DNA of 64,000 bases, from contig NC_088300.1 in the NCBI RefSeq assembly GCF_032854445.1, forward strand, positions 72,018,984 to 72,082,983. Direction: 5' to 3'. Made by a program: the position numbers and the translations under genes. Origin of the DNA: Liolophura sinensis. Taxonomy: Eukaryota; Mollusca; Polyplacophora; Chitonida; Chitonidae. Shown here piece by piece: positions 25,001 through 37,500 of the stretch (position 1 is the stretch's first letter; every line of letters starts with the position of its first letter). Under the pieces are notes generated by a model that did not search any database, was not told the origin of the DNA, and saw only the letters and a program-made list of their open reading frames with translations.

Positions 25001-27695
25001 GAGGAAACCCCTGACCATCTGCGGGTTGCTGCCAGATCTTAACACATCAGACCGGAGACAAAGCCAGTATGAGCGCAACATGAACTGATGACATGATGAG
25101 TCTGACACACTAGGCAACACAAAGTAGCTGGAATCTATACTGTAAATACTGCACTTTACATAAGCCAGTCAGAATCTTAAACAGCATCGTAAAACATCCA
25201 TGCAACGGCACAAAAAGTGAATCTTTCAAAAACCAGACAGGATATCTTTCCAGGTCTTGCCATGCTGGTGAGGCTCACTGAGGTGTGACAGAGGTATGAA
25301 CTGCTGTCACTGATCGACTACTGATAATTCCCCACTCCCCACAGAGAGATTACGACAACAGCCTTCAAAAGGCAGCATGGTATAAAGACGGTACACTACA
25401 TATGGCGAACAGAGGTACCTGTTGGTAACAAAAGTCCTGACCCACTTTCACAAAACTTCTTAAGTCTTTATTTTTCTTCACATTCCTCTGAAATTTCATT
25501 ATCTTATGGTGTTTTAATTCCAAAGTTTTGCGAAACTGACCTCTATATCAAACTCATAGTCCAAGCACTACATCTCAACATTAACAACAAATCACCCCGA
25601 CACCGGTAGTTAGATCCACTTTACAGTCCCCTACCCTTGATCCATAGAAGTGCTCCCTGAAGAGGTCATACCCTGTGATACTGACATACACAGTCCCTGT
25701 CCACATGTATACACAGAACAAGAAAAAATAGCGGTGGTTGAAAAATCCAACACAGTTGTTCAACCAAGCTGAGCACATTATTAAGGAGAATGTAATGTTG
25801 TTACCAATCATGTAAATGTACATGCGACATAGTTACTATAATTTTCACTCTTGTTCATCAGTATGTGATTGCTGCATATGTACACATAAACCAAAACAGT
25901 AAGAACATTTATCGATTAACTGATCCAACTAATAACTGCATTTTAATAACTAATTGTTTAATAAAATGTTTAATAAAGGTGTTTTGTTGTCAGCTTCTAT
26001 TTGTCTAGCTCACTAAAAACAACAGTACATAATATTTATAGTTTTTTTCATCCACATAAATCAGTATGTTTACACAAACATATTTACAATGGCCTTACCA
26101 TAACAAGCTCTCACACTGTGAAAATTGTTTTCTTTTTAAAGTCACAGTTAACAACACCTGCTTGAATGCTTTTATTTTAAACATGACTGAAGTTTTCAGA
26201 AGGATACGACAGTGATGGTCCATCTTAAGCACACACATCCTGCAGACACTACAGTGATGGGTGCGCGGAGGTTTGGCAGATACGCACTTCTTACACAAAG
26301 ACACTGTCTGGGGCACTTCCTGAAACAATCAAGAAAACAAGAAAATTGAATAAAGGTCCTCCTGTCAGGCTGGATCATCAAATTTTATGTTCTCTGAAAT
26401 CACATGTGATTTATGGAGAAAGATCTAAACCAATACCATCAATACATCCCAGATCATTGATTAATTTGAACATTCTGCTCAGAAAATCAAATTTTACCAC
26501 CATGTTTGGTTAAAATCATCAGTCGTGTTCAAGAGTTTCAAAACAATTTAGTGCACTTGAAGATCTGCCAGTAATCTGCGGATGGACGTGGATTTTCCCT
26601 GATTCTGCCTGGTTCCCTCCCACCATAATGCTGGCTGCTGTTGTATAACTGAAATATTCGACATAAAACACCAATCAAATAAATAAATAAACAAAAACAA
26701 TTTATAAACAAATTACAATGACTGACAGATAAGAAATAAATGAGGATATGTGTCAATCAGAGGTACATCAATGCTATATTTTACCTGTGTTCTTAAATTA
26801 CCTCAAATGATACTAAGAGTATCTACTAAAGCTAAATCCCAGCTTACTGTTGGAGGTTTGCCTGGGTCTGTGAAGGCAGCCATGACATAATGAAAGATGA
26901 TGTTGACCAGGAGCCAATGGCCAAAGAGCAGGTGAAATAAGGTCCAGCCAATGCTGCGGTTAAATATATCAGGCAGTATACACAGGTAAAATATGACCAC
27001 TACAGACGTTGTCAGGCAAACAACCAAAAGCATGAAAATCTGAAAAAGAAAGTATAAGTCATTTTATTAAAGCTAACCACATAGCAAATCACTTATGAAT
27101 ATTCACTCATTTGTTATCTGATCTTTAATCTTAGGAGACCAGATTTATTTTTATAGCTGAATCTGCAATAATTGACTTATAATCTGATAAATCACCAGAT
27201 TCAAGCAAAAGTGAATGTAAGCCAATAAAACTGACCAAACATAAACTTATTCAGGTTTCTTAACACAGCTGATGTTGTGTGCTTATTTCAATAGCACCAG
27301 TTACAGTTCAAGTTAGCTCAAGCTACAAGAGCTTTGCACAAGATCATCCTACAATGCAAGACAATGCATGTGCAAGAGCCATACATCCTGATATGTAAAC
27401 TTTAAACTTTTTTTTTTCACTTTGAACACACAATGACAGTCAAACACGAAAGTATAACATTAACAATCCTAGATGTCTGTACTTACTGGACCGAGATATC
27501 TGGCAAAATGATCCACGAACCAAAACAATGGTTCCATGCTCAACTCGAATGTAGAGCTCCATGTTGTAAAAGAATTAAAGCACAGAGTAAAATAGAGTAA
27601 CTTGAGGAGGTGCCACTTTTCTACAAGTTTAGCCCACAGTCTGCATGGAAAGCGAGTCACTGTCCATTCTAATCTGGGCATTACGGTGTTCCTGG
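22084..27695 (-). CDS. ZDHHC16: Palmitoyltransferase ZDHHC16
   Basis: A multi-pass ER/Golgi DHHC S-acyltransferase that moves palmitate to cysteines. Exons are 27695-27487 (ATG at 27681), 27039-26848, 26319-26208, 25768-25635, 24756-24679, 23849-23613, 22613-22543 and 22204-22084. All phases close, giving 379 residues (human 377). The Cys-rich domain reads [20 protein letters not shown] and VLKMDHHC, then PWLNNCVG. The catalytic DHHC is at about residues 163-166, and the exon 3/4 junction falls just after its Cys. Other family blocks are LTTSVVVI with GHW in exon 2, NHRYFFLF and YDLFREHF in exon 4, LTVWHARLI and [14 protein letters not shown] in exon 6, [16 protein letters not shown] in exon 7, and [14 protein letters not shown] in exon 8. 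Exon 5 (26 codons) fits in phase but lies in a variable region, so it is the least certain. A splice acceptor before the first coding exon implies an upstream 5' UTR exon. Confidence 0.93.
22384..22448 (-). mobile_element. SINE (family A), fragment
   Basis: GCAGAGCCCATGGGAAACCC and ACGACCGTCTGCAGG match the reverse of the family A body. It lies in the last ZDHHC16 intron. Confidence 0.5.
23150..23375 (+). mobile_element. SINE (family A), nearly complete
   Basis: It includes the linker after the head (CTCATGCTGGCTTTGTCTCC, GTGCGTGGGAAGGT), the body and the tail ACACCAATCAAAT followed by AAATAAATAAATAAA. It lies in a ZDHHC16 intron, antisense to the gene. Confidence 0.85.
24922..25085 (-). mobile_element. 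SINE (family A)
   Basis: Reverse-oriented copy from TTTATTAATCTGATTGGTGT to the linker CGGAGACAAAGCCAGTATGA. It has a deletion in the body and lies in ZDHHC16 intron 4. Confidence 0.8.
26567..26695 (+). mobile_element. SINE (family A), 3' part
   Basis: Body with GGTTCCCTCCCACCATAATG and tail AACACCAATCAAATAAATAA. It lies in ZDHHC16 intron 2. Confidence 0.8.
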
Positions 27696-28519
27696 CTGAA
27701 AATACAGAAGAAGGCACTGAAGAATGTCCTGCCAATCAATCATTTGAAACATTTGAGACATAAGTACATATAGACAAAACATTTTACCCATTTCCCTCAA
27801 ATCAATCAGTTTTAAATGTTACTGGGAATTACTTCATGTTATGTACGAGGTAAACATCCTAAAATTCCCCAATGCTGAAGATTTCCTTAATAGAAAGATG
27901 TTTTGAGGTTAGATTGATGATATCCTACTGGGAAATGTAAGTTGTAGCTCCAAAAGTAATATTTTATGAGATTTTTTTGCCTCCAAAAGGAATTTAATTG
28001 TAATTGTACGTCATATAAACAAAAATAAGCTTTCTTGTGTATTCTGTACATTTATCGTTTTCAAGTGCATGCTTTGTGAGGAGTAGGCTTATGGAACAGA
28101 ACAACTGTGCTCACAGGAATCTCTTTTTCTGGGCGGATCTGTGTTTTGACCTCTTATGTTCTACACATGTAATTATAAAACTATATAATAATATAATTGC
28201 TTTTACTCATAAATAGTTTACAGGTAACATTTGCTAAGCAATTTGAGGATTTATTCACCTAGGCAGATACATGTACCTTTAGCATAATCATTAATCTAAT
28301 GTCTAATTCACACAGCTATTTTAAATAATATACCGGTACTAACCTATAAAATCATTTGTTGATAAGAAATATGTCACACCTCAACTGGAAAAGAAAATAG
28401 ATTGTCATTATCACATATTTGTGAATATATACAGTTACATTAGGCCCCAATATCAAATTACTAAAAGTAAACATCTAGGTAAGAAAATATATCCAGAGCA
28501 TAAACATCACCCAACAAAA

Positions 28520-28642
28520 TATGTATTTATTTGATTGGTGTTTTATGCCGTACACAATAACATTTCGCTTATATGACAGTGACCAGCAATATGGTGGGAT
28601 GAAACCAGGCAGAGCGCAGGGCAAACCCAAGACCATGCACCC
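28520..28642 (-). mobile_element. SINE (family A), eroded
   Basis: Starts GTATTTATTTGATTGGTGTT. The body is recognisable with several substitutions. Confidence 0.75.
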
Positions 28643-28934
28643 AACGAAAAATTAGCTTCCTCAGTTGACCTAAGATTGTCATCAGTAAGTTCAGTGATGA
28701 CATTATTTCCCATCATACATGGAAAATATGTATAGAATAGAAGAGATACATCCTGATACAAAAACCGGAATCTTCATTTTGAAGTTACTTTTCAAGTATT
28801 CCTTAACGTCAAATGTATGTACTGGTACTAGTATGTATGCTTGTGGGTTTACTTCACAATTTTTTCAGTCATATGATGACGAGAAGTCATTAGGTATGTG
28901 TACATTTGCATATACTATGCCTTCTTGTGGCAGG

Positions 28935-29168
28935 GCGAGTCTATGGCGCCACAGTGCTGTCACCACTTATGTATCATGTCAAAGACAACAGACATGACAC
29001 CTCACCCAATCACATTCTCCTGACACTAGGTCCTAGCTGTTTCCTTGCTCTGACCTCTCAGTGCTGGGTTCCAAGCGAGGTAGCAACAAGTGCCATTTTT
29101 AAAATCTCTAGTATGACCCACGTCTCCTGACTTCGAAGCAGACACTCTAACCATTAGCCACCAAAGCA
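28935..29168 (-). mobile_element. SINE (family B) with tRNA-like head
   Basis: On the minus strand it begins GGTGGCTAATGGTTAGAGTG, an A-box-like head, followed by a degraded tRNA-like arm. It then has a body with CAGCACTGAGAGGTCAGAGC and GTGTCATGTCTGTTGTC. The body is shared with 16870-17150 and differs from family A. Confidence 0.6.
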
Positions 29169-30339
29169 GAACATCAAATACAGCCTGAGATATACTTGTA
29201 CTATCGAAGATGTAACCACTCCCCCATCAAAATGTGCAACCAACCACTGAGTATCAGCAACACTACACTATCAGTAATTACCAAGCCAGCTAGGTGCATT
29301 ACAAACAGGAGTGTCTAGATGTTTGTCAACATTAGTTAAGTTCTCCTTAAAACCACGCACAAAGCCAGAGGCAGGGTTTCTGGGGGTACGGATGCAGCCC
29401 TGTTCAGAATCAGCCAGCTCGTAGTCCACATTGGTTCAGATATTTTTAATAATTAAGTATTAGGCTCCGCTCATAACTGTCTATACACACTGTATTTTTA
29501 TTGGCCTTTTAGAACCCCTGGTGTCTCACGGTATCCAGACCACATGATCCCCCCCCCCCCCCCTCCCACCCTCCCCACCACCCTCTAAATGCTGGCTATG
29601 GGCCTGATAAATGCCATACAGCCGGCTCGGCTAGCTTTAGCCAGAGCATAGCGGTACCGTATGTATATTTTATCTCCACCATTCCCATGATCAGAGTGGC
29701 TTGCATTCAAAAGTGCTTAGGGTCATATTTTTATAACTTTTTGGGACCTGAGTTCCCACTTGATATTTTTAAATGCAAGGCATTCAGGCTAGCTCTTAAC
29801 AAGCCGTAAGACGCTACGTTAACATGATAGTTTTTTGTAGAGTCTTAGGACTCATGGATTAGGAAGCATCTTTGCAAGCGACAGAGTTATTGAGGGCCCA
29901 TTTTTCGATACGCATTTCCCAGCGCTTCCATTTTCATACATGGCTAATTTGACAGTTTCTGTATCAGTGATGCATTTTTAACAAACACTAAACGATGGAC
30001 GCCTTCAGTACATGCAACCAGCACTGAATAAAATGATTACAACCAATTAAATGATATCCACTTACAAGATGCAGAGTTTCACTTCTTCACGTATATCAAA
30101 CTGCGCACAGTGACAGGTCATGTACGCCCATGAATATTGCCGGACAGGAGTTCACACCACACGAGGTTCAGGACAATGGTGAAATAGGTTTTCACTAAAA
30201 TTTTGGCACAGCTGTTCAAAAATATTGTATCGTACTGGTACGATGTTGTAAAATATGATTCATTCATATTATTCATAAGAAATTTATCAATACCGTTCTT
30301 TTTACTAACTATATATATACAGGTCTACATTGTGTGTCA

Positions 30340-30402
30340 TATACGTACAAGTGAAATATTGTTCAGTACGGCGTAAAACACCAATCATATAGATTAATAA
30401 AA
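30340..30402 (+). mobile_element. SINE (family A), tail fragment
   Basis: GTGAAATATTGTTCAGTACG and GCGTAAAACACCAATCATA only. Confidence 0.7.
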
Positions 30403-30739
30403 TCTACTGGTAATCTAACGTAGGCCCAATATCTAGTCCTAGCGTTTTGACATTTTTATCTTTTAGTCATCGGTTCAGAATGCCGCTATTAATATATCAT
30501 ATGGATAAATGCATATCAATGGTTCTAATCTGCATCTTCGTGGAAATTCAGCAGCTGTTGAAAAGCACAGGCTTTCATATAGGCATAGCACACAACGTGC
30601 ACCACATGAATGTGGTTCAAACAGCTTAAGACAGGCACTACATGTAGGCCTTGTAACTGTAGACGTATATTTACACAGTAATCCGGGGCGTAAGTAAACG
30701 GACTTTATTTCTCGCTGACACCAGTGTTAACAAATAGAT

Positions 30740-30912
30740 TTGATTTTTTTTTTTTTTTTTTTGATTGGCGTTTTACGCCGTACTCAAGAATATTTCACTT
30801 ATAAGACGGCGGTCAACATTGTGGTGGGTGGAAACCGGGCAGAGCCGGGGGGAAACCCACGACCATCCGCAGGTTGCTGACAGACCTTCTCACGTACGGC
30901 CGGAGAGGAAGC
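30740..30912 (-). mobile_element. SINE (family A), well preserved
   Basis: A poly(T) tract replaces the usual tail, followed by GATTGGCGTTTTACGCCGTA, the body and the linker CTCACGTACGGCCGGAGAGG. The head is missing. Confidence 0.85.
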
Positions 30913-31586
30913 TTAACAAATAGAAATTTCCATTTTAACATGGCCGGATGTACGGCGCATCGTCTCAACAGAGTGAATGTGATGACCTACATGTACGTGT
31001 GCAATGGTAGTTATCCCCCCTGAATTCGGTTATGGCTACATTTTAGAGAGCGTTTGTTTTTCTGATCATTTTCGCTTAGCAACGATGCGCAAGATAAAAA
31101 TCAAGAAAAAATCTTTGTACGGAATTTTCAATGAAATATCAATGGGGACCAGCCAAGCCATGGGGGCTCTCATACGACAGGACAGTTATGGGTGGTTTCT
31201 TGTGATTCATTGTTTCTTCTTGCTGTTTCTATTTTGATTTTGATTTTTCCTGTTTGTTGCTTTAGGGTAATTTTTGATTTTGATTTGTTGATTATTTTTC
31301 TTCTTCTTCTTCTTCTTCTTCTTATTATTATTATTATTATTAAAACTGTGCATTATTTTCACCATCGTCATAAACATTACAGGTTATTAGGCCTATTGTT
31401 GTATTATTTCCCTTTGGTTTTAAGTTGTGAAAAAGACTACATGCAGCCGATGCATAAAATAAATCATTGCTACATATCTTATGTAGGACTAAGCCTCCAT
31501 GCCAAGCAGATTAAATAGACTTCTTTACCCATTGCATTAACAGGTTATTGCAAATGGTGCATATGTCTAGAGCTAATCCGTGAGCT

Positions 31587-34500
31587 ATGTCGGAAGTGAC
31601 CAGGCCTGCCACCGTGGTGCTAGTGGGGTGTGGCGTGAGAGGCCAAAATTACGCGTCATATGCATTAGCGCATCCCGACCGACTCAAGGTACGTCTGACC
31701 TGGGATAAAACATGCTGTGCGCAATACAAAACAACAGTCCTGCCCTTCCAGTCCGGATTGCCTCATTGACCTTTATCGTTAAGCCCTGGCTGGCTAATTT
31801 AGTAACGGCGTCACTCTCATAGCTCAGCTAATCCGGTTTTGATCAGTGCGAACGTCAGCTGCTTGAAACAGTCCCTAATGAATCGGCTGCACCTTTGCGA
31901 AAGACAGGATGTTAAAATCAAAGGACACCACATGCATCGTGTAGCGGTACTCCAGAGTACAGCCTTAAACGCCATATGTAGGCTATAGGGGCCTATCAGA
32001 TCAATAAATTATAGGGAAATAGAATTGTCCTCCGTCGATTTGATACCACGTGAACTATTATAGACAATTAAGCACAAAGGCTGAGGTGAAATTTAGAAAA
32101 GCTGTGCAAGAGAAAAAGTGAGCGTGTAAACTGATTTACGAAAAGCTTTGAATTCTGACTGAATAGGGAAAAGAAAGAGAGATATAATATATCTATATAC
32201 AGTACTGGTAGATTGTCCCTGGCCTTACAAGAATAACATGTATTTGCATGTAACTCATCCACGATATATAATTCATTAGGACATAAAAAGGACACAAAAC
32301 ATCATTTTCATTCAAATGAGGTAATCCAGGAAAATCAGAATTTCTCATTTTCAGTTGTGCTCTGTACATGTGCGTTATTCAGTTGCTATTCGTCTTTGAT
32401 TTCCTCCAGATTGTGGGTATAGCGGAGCCACGGGAGTACCAGCGCAACCTGGTGAAAACCCACCACGGCATCGAGGACGACAAAGTCTTCACAGGTTAAG
32501 TATAACCACATTCCCATTAAACAAAGGGTATTGTTAAGTGCTGAACAATAAACTCTGACTATATCGTGCATGGGAGTGATATGTTGTACATGTGATATGT
32601 GCGAGCGCTACGGTACAATTTTTTTTTTATTCTGATTGTTTCAGTGGAATTACAGAGGTCGTTAGAACTACTGGCATCCAACTGATGGTTGCTGATCTGA
32701 ATAGGGTCAGCTTGGATAATTGATTGAATCGATCATGAAGTAGCCCAGTGACCAAGCACATGGATAACGACCAAATCCTTCAGCACTTTTAGATTATTAC
32801 TTACCTACTCTTATATACCCTTTTCGCAGACTGGACGAGTTTGGTGTCGCAGCCTAAGTTTGCAGATGGTGTCATCATTGCTACCCACACTCGGCTTCAC
32901 CAGGTATATAGGTTATATATACCCTATATGGAAATCGCCAGGATCAGTTGCTTATTTGAGGTGGTACTTTCTCGAGATTTGTATATAAACCAGCCAATCT
33001 AAATAGGTGGATATATGTTTGTTTTTAACCTTTTATACCTTAGTTCTTATGTCCGTGCAGTATGTAAAGGATGGAGTTCTACAAATTTTACCATAACAAA
33101 ACGTACTGAATTCACCAGGAAGAAGATAAAACCATGTACCGGTAGTGTAAACATTATTAGCCTTCTCTATCTGCTGATGCATGTACACCAGCTCTCTGTG
33201 GACTGGTGATGCAGCTAGAATTTCACTGTCTCTTAGCATTCTAATATCAACTCATATACTGTGGACTGCCGAAGAGTCTGCAATTCCAGTTTTTTTCTTC
33301 TCACATATCAGCTCCCAAAGAACTCAGAGATATGCTCCACTTTCTTTTTGATGTATCAACTCCAAGTGAACTTGTGGAGAGTCTAGAATCCAGCAATATT
33401 TGCTGATGTATCAGTTCCCATTGGAGTTTTAATAAGCCTAAAATTCTAGCTTTTTCCTGAATTTTGATATCAGCTCACTGTGGACTGAGGAAGATTTTGG
33501 AATTCCAATTTTTTTGTTCAGACTAAGTGTTAAAATTGGATCTCGGCTTCATTTATGTGACCCTTCAGATTCTGCTGCATATAGACAGGGACACGGGTAC
33601 TTTTATAGTCGCCTATCAGTCTGTACGCAAAGAAAATAGTGCTGTTAACACTGCATGTAATAAGTGATTTGTGTGGGCATCCACACCACACTGGGCAATT
33701 TCCTTTCTTACATGTATGCAGGCTCCGGCAGTGGCATTTGCTAAAAAAGGATACCACATGATGCAAGAGACGCCCATGGCGGTGAGTTGACGACAGTACT
33801 TGTGAGCAGTTGGTTATCTGTAGCTTATGTTTGGCGATGGTCATGAATCATGATTACTTTAAATCGTAAACCTGATTTCACTTGCAAAAATGGTCATACG
33901 TAGTGAAAACTGGACAGGCGGTACCAGTAAGTATCCTAGATTGACTTTGGTGACCACTGCAATCCACACTCCTCTCGCTGTAATGCACACTCAACGAAAT
34001 CCACTCTCCTCTCGCAGCAGTCCACGCTTCTCTCACTGTAATCCACACACCTCTTGCTTTAGTCCACACTCCTCTCCTAGTAACCTACACTCCTCTCACA
34101 GCAATCAACATTCCTCTCACTGCAATCCTCATTCTTCTCCCTGTTATCCACAGTCGTCTTACAACAATCCACACTCCTTTCACTGCAATGCACACTCCTC
34201 TCCTAGTAACCTGCACTCCTCTCACAGCAATCAACATTCCTCTCACTGCAATTCACAGTCGTCTCCCTGTAATTCACAGTCGTCTCACAACAATCCACAC
34301 TCCTTTCACTGCAATGCACACTCCTCTCACTGCAGTCCACACTCCTCTTGCTATAATCCACACTCCTCTCGCCATAATCCACACTCCTCTCGCTGTAATC
34401 TACATTCCTTTCACAGCAATCCACACTCCTCTCACTGCAGTCCACACTCCTCTTGCTATAATCCACACTCCTCTCACTGTAATCCACACTCCTCTTGCTG

Positions 34501-37500
34501 TGATCCACACTCCTCTTGCTGTAATCCACAGTCGTCTCACAACAGTCCACACTCCTTTCACTGCAATCCACACTCCTCTCCTAGTAACCTGCACTCCTCT
34601 CACAGCAATCAACATTCCTCTCACTGCAATCCACATTCCTCTCCCTGTAATCCACAGTCGTCTCACAACAATCCACACTCCTTTCACTGCAATGCACACT
34701 CCTCTCCTAGTAACCTGCACTCCTCTCACAGCAATCAACATTCCTCTCACTGCAATTCACAGTCGTCTCCCTGTAATTCACAGTCGTCTCACAACAATCC
34801 ACACTCCTTTCACTGCAATGCACACTCCTCTCGCTGAAATCTTACAGTCCTTTCACAGCAATCCACACTCCTCTCACTGCAGTCCACACTCCTCTTGCTA
34901 TAATCCACACTCCTCTCGCCATAATCCACACTCCTCTCGCTGTAATCTACATTCCTTTCACAGCAATCCACACTCCTCTCACTGCAGTCCACACTCCTCT
35001 TGCTATAATCCACACTCCTCTCACTGTAATCCACACTCCTCTTGCTGTGATCCACACTCCTCTTGCTGTAATCCACACTCCTCTTGCTGTAATCCACACT
35101 CCTTTCAGTGCAATCCACACTCCTCTCGCTGTAATCTACACTCCTTTCACAGCTGTCCACTCTCCTGTCACTGCAATCCACACTCCTTTCACAACAATCC
35201 ACACCATCTCGCTGCAATTCACACACCTCTGACTTCAATCCACACTCCTCTCAGCGTAGTCTATACTCCTCTTGCTGTAATTTACACCTCTCTCGCTGTA
35301 ATCCACACTTGTCTCACAGTAATCCATACACCTCTCACTGCAATCCTCACTCCTCCTACCCCTTCCATCCATCCTCTGATCACACGTCCACTTCACCTTT
35401 AGTCTCGACCGCTTATGATCTGCCTGCCTGACGGGACTGGCGGTTTCTGAAAGCCTTTTCCATCATTTTTTCTAGCCTTTCCTTGTAGAATCGTGTTCGC
35501 CCTTCAGCTTTCACCCTCTTAACCTCAGCTTGCCCCTGTATGGCCGAAGTGGTTTGGACTTTCCTTCTCACTCGTCGCATTGTTTCCTTTCTGAGTCTGG
35601 CTGCATTGGCCATTCTGTGGTCCAGGTTATCTTTTACTTTTGCACGTTTCTGCTTTAGTTCTATGGGTTCCAGGAGGCATGGTTTCCGAGACGAGAAGGG
35701 GTTCCCGTCAAGAGAAACGCAGAAGGTCACAATGCCATAGTCCTTTCTTGGAGGGTCTCAGATATGCAATATGCTGTCTTCTTTGCTCTAGAACCTATTG
35801 TTCTGTCTCTCTCTTTAGCGGCTTCTCGAGCGCAGTCTGGAGAGAAAGAAGGAGATAAATATTTTCCACATGTACGTGGGTTCATTACGCCTTTGTCAAC
35901 ATATCACGTGACACCATTGTTTACGTCACGCTCTTTAAGTCAGGGTCGCATGAGAAAATGTTACTTGGCATAAAGGGATAATGTGACGCTGCAATACAGA
36001 TAGGGATGTTGTGTGACGTCACAATACAGACGGGGATAATGTGTGACGTCGCAACACAGACAGATAATATGTCACCCAACCTTCACTGAAAGGTGAAGTA
36101 TGCATAATAACGTGTTTAGTATCTGTGCATCGGTGAACAGGACATACCAAAGACTTTATTAATTGTACCTCGCTTGACCCTCACCATTGTGCGATTGGAG
36201 TAAGGAAACATAAGTGGCTGGCAGGGTGTCGGTATAATGTCACATTGTTTCCTCTGGCTATTCTGCCGTTCTCCTAACCCATTATGATTGCTGTGGCTAT
36301 TCTGCCGTTCTCCCAACCCATTATGATTGCTGTGGCTATTCTGCCGTTCTCCCAACCCATTATGATTGCTGTGGCTATTCTGCCATTTTCCCATCCCAGT
36401 GTGTCTTTTGTTTTCTCACCCAATTAAGGTTTGTGTGGTTATTGCTCCATTTCACACACCCCATTATGTTTGCTCTGGCTATTGCTTCGGTTCTGCTGTG
36501 GGATGGTCTGCCAGAAAGCTGCGGATGGTCGTGAGTTTTCCCCGGGTTTCCACCCACTATGATGCTGCCCGCCGTCATATAGGTGAAATATTCTTGAGTA
36601 CGGCCTAAAACACCAATCGAATAAATAAATAAATAAATTATGTTTGCTGTGGCTATTGCTCCGTTTCTCCCACTCCTTTATGTTTGCTGTGGCTATTGCT
36701 CCGTTTCTCCCACTCCATTATGTTTGCTGTGGCTATTGCTCGGTTTCTCTCACTCCATTATATTTGCTGTGGCTAGTGCTCCGTTTCTCTCACTCCATTG
36801 TGTGTGCTGTGGCTATTGCTCCATTTGTCACATCTCATTATGTTTGCTGTGGCTATTTCCCCGTTTCTCATACCTTATTATGTTTGCTATACTGTCCCAC
36901 CGAGCTGCTGCTTACAGTTAAGCTAACCACTATTTCAGTAGACCGAAATATCACGCGAAGTCCAGTTGTAACTTCAATCCAACAAACATGTGTACTTTAA
37001 TCCTGTGGTTTTAAAAGAGTAGAAAGCTGTAGCGAAAAGCTATTAATAACAGTGTTTCACATTTGCAGAGAATAACGATGAGGCAATACGACACATACAT
37101 TTTGTCATAACAAGTTGTTCCACTTGTAAGATAATGCTTTATTCCAGCATGAGTTATCTCCCTTTATTCGGTAAAACTCTACAATTAAAAATACTAAATT
37201 CCAGGGCCTATACATAACTCAAAGAATATGTGTATGAGCGTAATACATAAGCACACCTAAAATAAGACAGCAACAGATATGTTAAGCTCACAAGTTCTCA
37301 GACAACTGTGCACAGATGAGGTGTACCGAAGAGATACCGATGGGTTAGAAACAAAAGTCTCGATGCCACCGTAGCGTTCATGGCTACATTCTCAAAGGTG
37401 CGAAGATTTTAGGAAAAAGGTGATGAGTCGTAAAGTTAATGTAGGTATTTGAGCACAAAAAGTTACACTGTGGATGGCTGCAAGAGTGAAATTTAGGGTT

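Larger units (their letters stand above)
27696..31586. other. Intergenic region between ZDHHC16 and the oxidoreductase gene
   Basis: The two genes diverge here, so 5' UTR exons and promoters of both should lie in this stretch, but none can be placed from sequence. It holds a copy of the MITE interior (about 27896-27990), family A SINE pieces, a family B SINE, a poly(C) tract at about 29550-29564, and CTT/ATT microsatellites at about 31299-31343. Confidence 0.5.

Noticed and set aside
33890-35402. Open frames of 315 and 404 codons on the plus strand (and 116-142 codons on the minus strand)
   Set aside because: They are translations of the 21-bp minisatellite, open on both strands because the period is divisible by three. 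There is no start context, no family and no splice logic.
36366-37000. Hydrophobic Cys/Leu-rich frames resembling a membrane protein, also at 43956-44341
   Set aside because: Translations of the 39-bp minisatellite.
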